64,000 nucleotides of DNA. It comes from Actinomyces lilanjuaniae. GTDB taxonomy: Bacteria; Actinomycetota; Actinomycetes; Actinomycetales; Actinomycetaceae. The notes below the pieces were generated by a model. That model made no database searches. It was not told where the DNA came from and saw nothing but the letters and a program-made list of their open reading frames with translations. The DNA is taken from positions 1,426,001 to 1,490,000 of the forward strand of contig NZ_CP032514.1 in assembly GCF_003606385.1 (NCBI RefSeq), read 5' to 3'. This document shows, one piece after another, positions 9,724 through 18,316 of the stretch. Each line of letters begins with the position of its first letter. The first letter of the stretch is position 1. A program made the position numbers and the translations under genes.

Positions 9724-9939
9724 AGTGCTGCGCGGCTCACAAGCATGGGGGAGAGCAGCCTGTGTGGGCGTCGGTCTCTGCGGGCCTGGGTGCGGCCTGG
9801 CTCTGAATCGGGGCGGGAGCAGCCGTGATGTGCCCAAGTCCTCGCCCGAAGGCACTGGCGTCCGGGACGAGGTGTCCTAGACTCGCCCCCGTTGGCCTGT
9901 GCCAGGGACAGGTCCTGATCGCGATACGGGGAGGCTTCC
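9724..9939 (+). promoter_or_regulatory. Intergenic region between ruvB and yajC
   Basis: A 216-bp gap. A TAGACT hexamer at about 9878-9883 is a reasonable -10 box for the yajC-secDF-apt operon. An open frame over part of it has no recognisable product. No terminator hairpin with a T-run is seen after ruvB. Confidence 0.35.
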
Positions 9940-10401
9940 GTGGAACTGATCTTCATGCTCGTTGTGATGATGGGGGTCTTCTGGCTGTTCTCTGTGCTTG
10001 GCCGCAGGCAGCAGCAGAGAATGGCTGAGGAGCAGGCGCGGCGCACTGAGGAGGCCCTCGTCCCCGGGACCTGGGTGCGCACGACGGCCGGCTTCTACGG
10101 CAAGGTTGTCGAGGCCGACGGAGACGTCGTCACCCTCGCCACACCCCTGGGCGACGAGACGCTGTGGGCCAAGCGCTCCATCGTCGGTGCTGAGGAGCCT
10201 CCCTTCGCTGTCACGGGCGAGGCCGACGAGGATGACGAGCCTGAGGATGATGACCCCGAGGGCGAGCCGGACCAGGACGCAGGCGGGGTCGGTGACATCG
10301 ACTCCGACAGCGACGCGGAGGCCCATGAGGAGGCTGACGACGGTGGCGACACTGGTGAGGAGGCCGACACGGCCGAGGACCTGCGCCAGCCACGGTCCTG
10401 A
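9940..10401 (+). CDS. yajC: Preprotein translocase subunit YajC
   Basis: YajC is the small membrane partner of SecD-SecF. The 153-residue protein has an N-terminal membrane helix (LIFMLVVMMGVFWLFSVL), a basic patch, then the conserved cytoplasmic block VPGTWVRTTAGFYGKVVEADGDVV. The remaining 70 residues are a very acidic Asp/Glu tail, longer than in most YajC. The GTG start follows a GGGGAGG site. Position before secD-secF supports the call. Confidence 0.9.
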   Translation: MELIFMLVVMMGVFWLFSVLGRRQQQRMAEEQARRTEEALVPGTWVRTTAGFYGKVVEADGDVVTLATPLGDETLWAKRSIVGAEEPPFAVTGEADEDDEPEDDDPEGEPDQDAGGVGDIDSDSDAEAHEEADDGGDTGEEADTAEDLRQPRS

Positions 10402-10474
10402 GACCGCACCTGAGACGTGACTACCCGGCTGACAGGTGTCGGCGGGACTGAGTACTTCACCAGGAAGGGACCAG

Positions 10475-12391
10475 GTGTCCAGAAAGCAGCGCAGGCGTCC
10501 AGGACGTCGTCTTCTTATGGTTGTCCTCGTCATTGCCGTCGGCTTCGCAGTGCTGGCGGTGGGGACGATGAGGGGATGGACTTCCATGACCCCGGGCCTA
10601 GCCCTCGACCTTGAGGGAGGTACTCAGATCATCCTGACTCCCACGACGACCGACGGCTCACAGGTCACGGACTCCGACGTGGACCAGGCGATTGACGTCA
10701 TCCGCCAGAGGGTGGACGCCTCCGGGGTCTCGGAGGCCCAGATCTCCCGTCAAGGCGGGCAAAACATCGTGGTCTCCCTACCTGGTGAGCCTGACGAGCA
10801 GGCCCTCGAGCTCGTCCGCACATCTGCGGTTATGTACTTTCGCCCGGTGATCAGGGCCATCCAGTACAACGCCCACCTGATGGCCCAGGCACAGAACCAG
10901 CAGGCTACTGCTAGCGACGGCGCCACCGCTGGTGCCGAGACGGACGCCACTGCCGGGGACGAGGAGGCGGCTACCACCGTGACACCCGAGGAGATCGCCA
11001 CGAGCTATGCCGACGTGGACGGCGACGGCACGATCTCCTCGGACCCTCTTCCCGAGACCTCGCAGGACGCCTCCTCGGACTCCTGGATCAGCGAGCAGCT
11101 GCTCTATGAGGCGTACATGACAGACTGCACCCAGGCGGACAACCTCACCGGAGAGACGCAGGACCCCTCCGTCGCCGTGGTCTCCTGCTCCAGGGACGGA
11201 TCCCCCGGGGCCTATGTCCTGGGGCCGGCTGAGATTGCGGGTACCGAGCTGTCCAATGCCGTCTCTGGCCTGGAGACCACTAGCCAGGGCTCGACCACGA
11301 GCAACTGGGTGGTGTCCCTGGAGTTCAACTCCGAGGGGACCCAGGCCTTCGCCGACCTGTCAGGACGGCTCGTCGGCTACCGTGACACCGCATCGGCGTC
11401 CGCAGGCGCCTCACCAAGTACCGACGCGGAGAAAGCCCAGTTCGCGATCGTCCTTGACGGCCTGACCATCATGGCCTCGGGATTCAACGAGGAGGTCACC
11501 TCCGCGATCACTGATGGCAGGGTCCAGATCACCGGCGACTTCACCCAGGACGAGGCAGCCACGCTAGCCAACCAGCTGTCCTTCGGCTCCCTGCCACTGA
11601 GCTTCACCGTCCAGTCCGAGCAGCAGGTCTCGGCGACACTGGGGACGGAACAGCTGCGCAACGGCCTTATCGCCGGGCTTATCGGCTTCGTCCTCATCAT
11701 CATCTACCTGGCCTGGCAGTACCGAGGTCTCATGGTCGTTGCCGTCTCCTCCCTGCTGGTAGCGGCAGCCGTCACCTACCTGGTCATCGCGCTGCTGAGC
11801 TGGGGGATGGGGTACCGGCTCTCCTTGGCGGGCGTGGCCGGGCTGATCATTGCCATCGGCGTCACGGTGGACTCTTTTATCATCTACTTTGAGCGAGTCC
11901 GTGATGAGGCGCGCCAGGGCCGTACCCTGTCCACGGCCGTCGATGAGGGGTGGAAGCACGCCCGGCGCACGATCGTCATCTCCGACACTGTCAACATCCT
12001 GGCCGCGGTGGTGCTGTACTTCCTGGCCGTGGGCGGGGTCCAGGGATTCGCCTTCACCCTGGGGGTGACCACGGTGGTGGACCTGGCGGTCATCATCCTG
12101 TTCACTCACCCCCTCATGGAGTGGCTCCTGCGGTTCCGCTTCTTCAACGAGGGCCACCGGCTGTCCGGGCTCGACCCCGAGCGACTGGGGGGAAGCGCGG
12201 TCTCGACCTACGGCCGGGGGCGTGAGGCCCTGGCCCAGGGCGTCACGATGTCCCTGGCACGGCGCAAGGCCGAGGCCCGCAGCACCGCACACCGGGCCGT
12301 GGCTGATAACGCGGGTGCCGACACCGATGACGAGGCCGATGGCGAGGCCCATGACGCTCTCGCAGGGACAAAGGACGGTGAGGCCAAATGA
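10475..12391 (+). CDS. secD: Protein translocase subunit SecD
   Basis: SecD is the RND-type motor that uses the proton gradient to pull exported proteins through SecYEG. The 638-residue protein has an N-terminal membrane helix, the P1 motif region LALDLEGGTQIIL, a large extracytoplasmic domain and five C-terminal helices with GVTVDSFIIYFERVRDE. The extracytoplasmic part contains an Ala/Thr/Asp/Glu-rich insertion (about residues 140-200) typical of Actinomyces-type SecD. GTG 10475 has GGAAGGGA just upstream and is preferred over an in-frame GTG at 10436. The C-terminal tail is acidic. It overlaps secF by ATGA. Confidence 0.94.
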   Translation: MSRKQRRRPGRRLLMVVLVIAVGFAVLAVGTMRGWTSMTPGLALDLEGGTQIILTPTTTDGSQVTDSDVDQAIDVIRQRVDASGVSEAQISRQGGQNIVVSLPGEPDEQALELVRTSAVMYFRPVIRAIQYNAHLMAQAQNQQATASDGATAGAETDATAGDEEAATTVTPEEIATSYADVDGDGTISSDPLPETSQDASSDSWISEQLLYEAYMTDCTQADNLTGETQDPSVAVVSCSRDGSPGAYVLGPAEIAGTELSNAVSGLETTSQGSTTSNWVVSLEFNSEGTQAFADLSGRLVGYRDTASASAGASPSTDAEKAQFAIVLDGLTIMASGFNEEVTSAITDGRVQITGDFTQDEAATLANQLSFGSLPLSFTVQSEQQVSATLGTEQLRNGLIAGLIGFVLIIIYLAWQYRGLMVVAVSSLLVAAAVTYLVIALLSWGMGYRLSLAGVAGLIIAIGVTVDSFIIYFERVRDEARQGRTLSTAVDEGWKHARRTIVISDTVNILAAVVLYFLAVGGVQGFAFTLGVTTVVDLAVIILFTHPLMEWLLRFRFFNEGHRLSGLDPERLGGSAVSTYGRGREALAQGVTMSLARRKAEARSTAHRAVADNAGADTDDEADGEAHDALAGTKDGEAK

Positions 12392-13491
12392 TGTCTCTAG
12401 CCAGTCTCGGTAACGACCTCTACTCCGGCAGGACCTCCATCCCCTTCGTCGGCAGGCGGCGGATCTGGTACAGCGTTGCCGCGCTCATCGTCCTAGGTTC
12501 AGCGGTCCTGCTGGCTACCGTGGGCCTGACCCCCGGGATCGACTTCAGGGGCGGCTCGGAGCTGACCGTCACCGGCCTGTCCAACCCGCAGGTGGGCCCT
12601 GCTGACACAGTCATGAGCGACAACGGCCTGACCACTGGGACGTCGGTGACGACAATGGGATCCTCCTCGGTGCGCGTCCAGACCGCTGAGCTGAGCAAGA
12701 GCCAGCTGGACGAGGTCTCCGCCGACCTGGCCAGCGCCTACGGGGTGGAGCCCGCCGATGTAGCCGCCACGACGATCGGACCCACCTGGTCCTCCGACGT
12801 CACCACCAGGGCTGTCAGGGGCCTCCTCCTGTTCTTCGGTCTGGTGGCCCTGCTGATATGGGCCTATTTCCGGACCTGGAAGATGGCCCTGGCGGCACTG
12901 GTGGCCCTGGCGCACGACGTCGTTGTCACCGTCGGCGTGTACGCACTGTCCCGCTTTGAGGTCACTCCTGCCACCATTATCGGTGTCCTCACCATCCTGG
13001 GCTACTCCCTGTACGACACCGTCGTGGTCTTCGACAAGGTTCGGGAGAACACGGAAGGGTTCGAGTCCCAGAGCCGCTCGACCTATGCTGAGCTCGCGAA
13101 CCTGGCCGTCAACCAGAGCTTCGTCCGCTCGCTCAACACCTCAGTCGTCGGTGTGCTGCCCGTGGCGTCCCTGCTCGTGGTCGGCACGCTCCTTCTGGGA
13201 GCGGGGACTCTCAGCGACATCGCTCTGACCTTGTTTATCGGCATGATCGCGGGGACGCTGTCCTCGCTCTTCCTGGCCACACCGCTCCTGGTGGACCTGC
13301 GCTCACGCGAGAAGGCCGTCAGGTCCCAGGCCGAACGGGTCGCTGCTGCCCGTCAGCGGCGTGCTGAGGAGGCTGGCGACGACCCCGAGGCTCTTGCCGC
13401 CCTGGCGGCTCTGCCCGCCGCCTCGCCCCTGAGGCCAGGCCACCACCGCGGTGTCTCCGCCCAGCCCAAGAAGAGGAGAAGGAAGTCGTGA
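12388..13491 (+). CDS. secF: Protein translocase subunit SecF
   Basis: Partner of SecD in the RND-type export motor. The 367-residue protein shows the SecF signatures PGIDFRGGSELTV and TILGYSLYDTVVVFDKVREN, with six membrane segments. The C-terminal 60 residues are a charged cytoplasmic extension ending in a basic KKRRRKS. It overlaps both secD (ATGA) and apt (GTGA), so the four genes yajC-secD-secF-apt form one operon. Confidence 0.95.
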   Translation: MMSLASLGNDLYSGRTSIPFVGRRRIWYSVAALIVLGSAVLLATVGLTPGIDFRGGSELTVTGLSNPQVGPADTVMSDNGLTTGTSVTTMGSSSVRVQTAELSKSQLDEVSADLASAYGVEPADVAATTIGPTWSSDVTTRAVRGLLLFFGLVALLIWAYFRTWKMALAALVALAHDVVVTVGVYALSRFEVTPATIIGVLTILGYSLYDTVVVFDKVRENTEGFESQSRSTYAELANLAVNQSFVRSLNTSVVGVLPVASLLVVGTLLLGAGTLSDIALTLFIGMIAGTLSSLFLATPLLVDLRSREKAVRSQAERVAAARQRRAEEAGDDPEALAALAALPAASPLRPGHHRGVSAQPKKRRRKS

Positions 13492-14045
13492 CTATCGCCG
13501 AGACCCGCGCCGACAGCGTCCCCGCCTCGCTGTCGCAGCTGGTCAGTGACCACCTGCGAGTCGTCCCCGACTTTCCTGAGCCCGGGGTCCTCTTCCGCGA
13601 CATCACCCCGCTGCTTGCTGACGGCGTGGCCTTCGCCGAGCTTGTCGAGGGGCTGGCGGACCACTACCGGGGCCGTGTGGACGCCGTGGCCGGCCTGGAG
13701 TCCCGCGGGTTCATCCTGGCCGCACCGCTGGCTGTACGGCTGGGCACCGGCATGGTGACGGTGCGTAAGGGCGGCAAGCTTCCCGGGCCTGTGATCGGGG
13801 TGGACTATGAGCTGGAGTACGGGACGGCCCGTATGGAGCTGCGACCGGACAGCGTCGTCAATGGCTCACGGGTCCTTGTCATCGACGACGTCCTGGCCAC
13901 CGGAGGTACCGCCGCGGCCTCTATCGCCCTTATCGAGCAGGCGGGTGCCCGGGTGGAGGCGGTGTGCATGCTCCTGGAGCTCCAGGACCTGGGGGGACGC
14001 TCCGTGCTTGAGGGACGGCACATCGACTCGGTCCTGACTGTGTGA
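13488..14045 (+). CDS. apt: Adenine phosphoribosyltransferase
   Basis: Converts adenine and PRPP to AMP in purine salvage. The 185-residue protein has the APT N-terminal region VVPDFPEPGVLFRDITPLLAD, the GLESRGFILAAPLA block, and the PRPP-binding loop VLVIDDVLATGGTAAA near residues 129-144. GTG 13488 overlaps the secF stop and has GAGGAG/AAGGA upstream. The apt-rel adjacency is standard for actinobacteria. Confidence 0.95.
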   Translation: MTIAETRADSVPASLSQLVSDHLRVVPDFPEPGVLFRDITPLLADGVAFAELVEGLADHYRGRVDAVAGLESRGFILAAPLAVRLGTGMVTVRKGGKLPGPVIGVDYELEYGTARMELRPDSVVNGSRVLVIDDVLATGGTAAASIALIEQAGARVEAVCMLLELQDLGGRSVLEGRHIDSVLTV

Positions 14046-14176
14046 GGCAGAGGCGGTGTGAGGCAGCGGCGAGAGGCCCGGGTGCAGCCCCGGCGGTACC
14101 GGTCCTGACGTGGTCCGTGGTGCGGTCGTATACGTCTCATCATGGGGCGCCGTACGGTGATGAAGGCGGTTTCACA

Positions 14177-14190
14177 TATACCATGCCCTA
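14177..14190 (+). promoter_or_regulatory. Probable leaderless promoter of rel
   Basis: A TATACC hexamer at 14177-14182 sits eight bases before the rel ATG and there is no purine-rich ribosome site between them. That spacing would place the transcript start at or next to the initiation codon, giving a leaderless mRNA. Confidence 0.5.
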
Positions 14191-16536
14191 ATGACCGAGA
14201 CCAAAACGACCCCGGACACGGGAGGCGACAGCGTCGTCCCGGGCTCGCGCGTGCGCAGCCGTCTGGCCTGGTTCGGGGGCCGGGGGCACTCTACGCCTGC
14301 TGCCATTGAGCCGCTGCTGCGGGCTGTGCGGGCCAACCACCCCAAGGCGGACACCGATCTCATCGTGCGGGCCTACGAGGTGGCGGAGAGGGCGCACTCG
14401 GGGCAGCGTCGCAAGTCTGGAGAGCCCTACATCACGCACCCGGTCGCGGTCGCGACCATTCTGGCCGAGTTGGGGATGACCCCTCAGACCCTGGCGGCGG
14501 CCGTGCTCCACGACACCGTCGAGGACACCGACTACACCCTGGAGCGCCTGCGTGGGGACTTTGGTGACGAGATCGCGCTGCTTGTGGATGGCGTCACCAA
14601 GCTCGACAAGCTCCAGTACGGGGAGGCAGCCCAGGCTGAGACCGTGCGCAAGATGATTGTCGCCATGTCGCGTGATATCCGCGTCCTGGTCATCAAGCTG
14701 GGCGACCGGCTCCACAACGCCCGGACATGGAAGTACGTCTCCGCCGACAACGCCGCCCGCAAGGCCAGGGAGACCCTGGAGATCTACGCACCGCTGGCCC
14801 ACCGTCTGGGTATGAACACGATCAAGTGGGAGCTGGAGGACCGGTCCTTCCGGGCTCTCTACCCGGGGGTGTATGAGGAGATCGAGCACATGGTGGCCGA
14901 GCGGGCTCCGGCGCGGGAGGAGTACCTGCGCAAGGTTCGTCTCCAGATCGAGGAGGACCTGAGGGTCAACAAGATCAAGGGCGTGGTCACGGGAAGGCCT
15001 AAGCACTACTACTCGATCTACCAGAAGATGATTGTGCGCGGTAAAGACTTTGACGACATCTACGACCTGGTAGCCGTGCGCGTCATCGTCGACTCCGTCC
15101 AGGACTGCTACGCGGTCCTGGGAGCGCTGCACTCCCGCTGGACCCCGATGAGCGGACGCTTCAAGGACTACATCGCGGTCCCCAAGTTCAATCTCTACCA
15201 GTCTCTCCACACCACGGTGCTCGGGCCCGGGGGCAACCCCGTGGAGATCCAGATCCGGACCCATGAGATGCACCGGATGGCGGAGTACGGGGTCGCGGCG
15301 CACTGGAAGTACAAGCAGGACCCTCATGCCTCAGGCGCGGGGTCAGCCAGGAGCCGGGGCGTCGGCTCTGACCAGGCGGAGATGGGGTGGCTGCGCCAGC
15401 TGGTGGACTGGCAGAAGGAGACCCAGGACCCTGCTGAGTTCCTTGATGCCCTGCGCTACGAGATGGCGGGAGGGCAGGTCTACGTCTTCACCCCTAAGGG
15501 TGACGTGCTCTCACTGCCGTCGGGGGCCACCCCGGTGGACTTCGCTTACGCCATCCACACCGAAGTCGGTCACCGTACCGTCGGTGCACGTGTCAACGGG
15601 CGCCTGGTTCCGCTGGACACGCGCCTGGACAACGGGGACTCCGTCGAGGTCTTTACCTCCAAGGCCGTCAACGCGGGCCCGTCGCGGGACTGGCTGTCCT
15701 TCGTCGGCTCGAACAAGGCGCGCAACAAGATCCGCTCCTGGTTCTCCAAGGAACGTCGCGAGGAGGCTATTGAGGAGGGCAAGGCTGCGATTGCGCGGGC
15801 CATGCGCAAGCAGAACCTGCCTATCCAGCGACTGATGAACCACGACTCGCTCATGGGCGTGGCCAAGACCCTCGACAAGGGGGACATCGACGGCCTCTAC
15901 GCTGCGGTCGGGGAAGGCCATGTCTCCGCCCACCACGTCGTGGACACCCTGGTCACCACCATGGGGGGTGAGGCCGGTGCGGAGGAGACCCTGGCTGAGG
16001 GGGTGCTGCCCACACGGGCTGCCAGCGCACGTCACCGCTCCCGAGGCGGTGACGCCGGTGTGGTGGTCGCCGGGATGGAGGCAGGCGACGTCTATGTCAA
16101 GCTGGCACGGTGCTGTACCCCTATGCCCGGAGACCCGATCGTCGGCTTTATCACTCGCGGGTCGGGGGTCTCGGTGCACCGTGCGGACTGTCAGAACGTG
16201 GACCAGCTCCAGCACGAGCCGGAGAGGATGATCGGCGTCTCCTGGGCGGACCATGCCCACTCCGCCTACCTTGTCCAGGTGGAGATCGAGGCCCTCGACC
16301 GTGGCGGCCTCCTGGCTGACATCACCCGTGTCCTGGCTGACGGCCACGTGAACCTTATCAGTGCCCATATCGGCACCAGCCGGGACCGGGTTGTCACCGG
16401 CCGGTTCGTGGTGGAGCTGGCTGAGGCTGGGCACCTTGACCACACTCTGTCCGCGCTGCGGCGTATTGACGGGGTGTTTGAGGCACGCCGGGCAGCACCG
16501 TCAGCGTCTGCGGCGCGGAAGGTAGCACAGGCGTGA
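14191..16536 (+). CDS. rel: Bifunctional (p)ppGpp synthetase/hydrolase Rel
   Basis: Makes and degrades the alarmone (p)ppGpp. The 781-residue protein has the HD hydrolase domain (ITHPVAVATILAELG, then HDTVEDTDYTLERL), the synthetase domain (GRPKHYYSIYQKM, GRFKDYIAVPKFNLYQSLHT), the TGS domain (VYVFTPKGDVLSLPSGATP) and a C-terminal ACT domain. Both the HD pair and synthetase residues are present, so both activities are expected, as for most actinobacterial Rel. It appears to have its own promoter after apt. Confidence 0.95.
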   Translation: MTETKTTPDTGGDSVVPGSRVRSRLAWFGGRGHSTPAAIEPLLRAVRANHPKADTDLIVRAYEVAERAHSGQRRKSGEPYITHPVAVATILAELGMTPQTLAAAVLHDTVEDTDYTLERLRGDFGDEIALLVDGVTKLDKLQYGEAAQAETVRKMIVAMSRDIRVLVIKLGDRLHNARTWKYVSADNAARKARETLEIYAPLAHRLGMNTIKWELEDRSFRALYPGVYEEIEHMVAERAPAREEYLRKVRLQIEEDLRVNKIKGVVTGRPKHYYSIYQKMIVRGKDFDDIYDLVAVRVIVDSVQDCYAVLGALHSRWTPMSGRFKDYIAVPKFNLYQSLHTTVLGPGGNPVEIQIRTHEMHRMAEYGVAAHWKYKQDPHASGAGSARSRGVGSDQAEMGWLRQLVDWQKETQDPAEFLDALRYEMAGGQVYVFTPKGDVLSLPSGATPVDFAYAIHTEVGHRTVGARVNGRLVPLDTRLDNGDSVEVFTSKAVNAGPSRDWLSFVGSNKARNKIRSWFSKERREEAIEEGKAAIARAMRKQNLPIQRLMNHDSLMGVAKTLDKGDIDGLYAAVGEGHVSAHHVVDTLVTTMGGEAGAEETLAEGVLPTRAASARHRSRGGDAGVVVAGMEAGDVYVKLARCCTPMPGDPIVGFITRGSGVSVHRADCQNVDQLQHEPERMIGVSWADHAHSAYLVQVEIEALDRGGLLADITRVLADGHVNLISAHIGTSRDRVVTGRFVVELAEAGHLDHTLSALRRIDGVFEARRAAPSASAARKVAQA

Positions 16537-16582
16537 CACCGCCTGGCTGGTGTGGTGTGCTGTCTGCCTGCCTCCAGTGTGC

Positions 16583-17281
16583 TCATGGCGCTCCTACTGT
16601 CGGCCCCGTGAGGGTGTGGCCTGGGCGCCTGGGTAGGTTGCGTCTTGCTCGTAGAAGCCGTCGGCCCCGTGAGGGTGTGGCCTGGGCTTGTCCCGGTGGC
16701 ATGACGGCGTCGATGATGCGCTGGGCCCGGGGGCGGCCAACAGCGCCTGCGCCCTGGCAGTGCGTCAGCGCCAGGAGCAGCCGAGCCCGGCTGGCTCCTG
16801 CGTCACGTGCCCGCATCACCGCGCGTACTGCCTCTACCGGGGGTGCCAGGCGGGCGACATCGACACAGGCCCGTTCCAGCGTGGCACACCGCAGTCCGGC
16901 GACCGTCTGCGTGTCTGCTGGAGGTAGACGGGTGCGGCTGATGTCGAGGGTACGCCACCTGCCCCTGGCGTGACCCGTGGCGGCAACCGTGAGCCGTCGA
17001 GGACACTCGCCACCGGTGTGTACCCACAGAGCGGTGGCTCCGATCACAGTCGCGCCCTTGGGGACCTGCGAGCTGACGGCACGCATCCTCCCCTCGGGCG
17101 AAGCCAGGGTGTCCACCGGGTAGTAGTGGCCCAGGGTCCGGACCAGGACCTGGCTGTCCAGGTGGTGGCAGCGCAGTACGCCCAGTTCCTCCTCCTCTAG
17201 CGCGTCCAGGGCCGGCCGCTGGGGGGAGGCGGCAAGGTAGGCCAGGGCGGCGTGGCCGCGGACGGGGATGGGACGTGCCAT
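16583..17281 (-). CDS. AbiEi-like antitoxin-type hypothetical protein
   Basis: A 232-residue protein whose middle (VIGATALWVHTGG, then DISRTRLPPADTQTVAGLR and ERACVDVAR) resembles the AbiEi-type antitoxin/DUF559-associated proteins of actinobacteria. No AbiEii-type nucleotidyltransferase toxin lies beside it, so if related it is an orphan. ATG 17281 gives the natural N-terminus; an in-frame GTG at 17332 is possible. A 27-bp direct repeat duplicates part of the last coding segment, so the C-terminal 30 residues are unlikely to be conserved. It is divergent from the MerR gene. Function is not established. Confidence 0.55.
   Translation of the reverse strand: MARPIPVRGHAALAYLAASPQRPALDALEEEELGVLRCHHLDSQVLVRTLGHYYPVDTLASPEGRMRAVSSQVPKGATVIGATALWVHTGGECPRRLTVAATGHARGRWRTLDISRTRLPPADTQTVAGLRCATLERACVDVARLAPPVEAVRAVMRARDAGASRARLLLALTHCQGAGAVGRPRAQRIIDAVMPPGQAQATPSRGRRLLRARRNLPRRPGHTLTGPTVGAP
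16600..16687. repeat. 27-bp direct repeat (two copies, 61 bp apart)
   Basis: Identical 27-base copies lie at 16600-16626 and 16661-16687, beginning TCGGCCCCGTGAGGGTGTGG. Both fall in the 3' end of the AbiEi-like gene. The 61-bp period is not a multiple of three, so the copies are read in different frames. Confidence 0.85.
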
Positions 17282-17399
17282 GGTCCCATGATGGGTCCGT
17301 CCCGGAGCCTGGGCCAGCTCGCAGAAAGGCACCTGTGGACAGCCGTGTCGCCTGTGCCTGGCTTGACCCTGACGCAGGGTGAGGCAGGAGGATAGGACT

Positions 17400-18305
17400 A
17401 TGGCACAGCGTTATGAGGCCGACCATGTCGGGAGAGCGGACGGGGACGGGTCTGGGTCGGCACCCGGGCCTGTCATGATGACGGTGGGGGAGGTCGCTGC
17501 ACTGCTGGGAGTCAGTGTCCGTACGTTGCACCACTGGGACGACGTCGGCGTGGTTCGGCCCTCTCGGCGCAGTCAGGTGGGGTACCGGCTGTACTCCTCA
17601 GGAGACTGTCAGCGCCTGGAGCAGGTCCTTGCCTACCGCGAGGCAGGAGTACCGCTGGCGCTCATCGGTCGACTCCTGGACGCCCCGCACATGGAGGTGC
17701 TGACCCACCTGGTGCGCCAGCGTGAGCTGCTGGAGGAACGTGTCTGCCAACTGACGCGGGCCCTAGGTGTTATCGACTCCATGGTGGAAAGGACAGAAGC
17801 GATGAAGAAGGAGAGGAAGACAGAGGAGGGACCGCAACAGCTACCGGAAGACACCAGAACCGCCTTGGCCGGGCTCTGGGGACACTTCTGGGGAGCCACC
17901 TGGGACCCTGCCTACGCGCAGGAGGCTGAGCAGCGGTGGGGACGTACCGAGCAGTGGGCGCAGGCTGGCCACCGACAGGCTTCCATGACCTGGGGAGACT
18001 GGGAGCAGGCCTGCCAGGAGTCTGAGGCGCTGGAGAGCGAGCTGGTCGAGGCGATGCGTCGTGGCGTGGTCCCGGGGAGCCCGCAGGCCTGCATCTTGGC
18101 GGAACGCCACCGCAGCGACCTCAGCCGCTGGTTCGACGTCTCGGTGTCCCAGCAGGTGCTCATCACGCGCCTCTACGAGAAGGACGAGCGTCTTCGCCGT
18201 CACTACGACCACCGTGCCCCAGGGCTGGCGGCCTGGCTCCGGGAGGTTGTTGAGGCCTGCGCCAGGATCCAGGGCCTCGACCCGCAGACGGCACGGTGGT
18301 CGTAG
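17400..18305 (+). CDS. MerR-family regulator with TipAS-like effector domain
   Basis: The N-terminal winged helix-turn-helix (MTVGEVAALLGVSVRTLHHW, then DDVGVVRPSRRSQVGYRLYS) is classic MerR, followed by a dimerisation coiled coil (LVRQRELLEERVCQL). The C-terminal half (about residues 140-260) fits TipAS, the domain of Streptomyces TipAL that binds thiopeptide antibiotics, including the WGDWEQACQESEALESEL helix. TipA proteins activate their own promoter when drug-bound. ATG 17400 has an AGGAGG site eight bases upstream and is chosen over an in-frame GTG at 17379. No obvious efflux target is next to it. Confidence 0.82.
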   Translation: MAQRYEADHVGRADGDGSGSAPGPVMMTVGEVAALLGVSVRTLHHWDDVGVVRPSRRSQVGYRLYSSGDCQRLEQVLAYREAGVPLALIGRLLDAPHMEVLTHLVRQRELLEERVCQLTRALGVIDSMVERTEAMKKERKTEEGPQQLPEDTRTALAGLWGHFWGATWDPAYAQEAEQRWGRTEQWAQAGHRQASMTWGDWEQACQESEALESELVEAMRRGVVPGSPQACILAERHRSDLSRWFDVSVSQQVLITRLYEKDERLRRHYDHRAPGLAAWLREVVEACARIQGLDPQTARWS

Positions 18306-18316
18306 GGCTGTGGCCG

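Noticed and set aside
14188..15327. 379-residue minus-strand open frame opposite rel
   Set aside because: It is a shadow of rel, which has every expected Rel motif in its own frame; the antisense protein has no recognisable domain.
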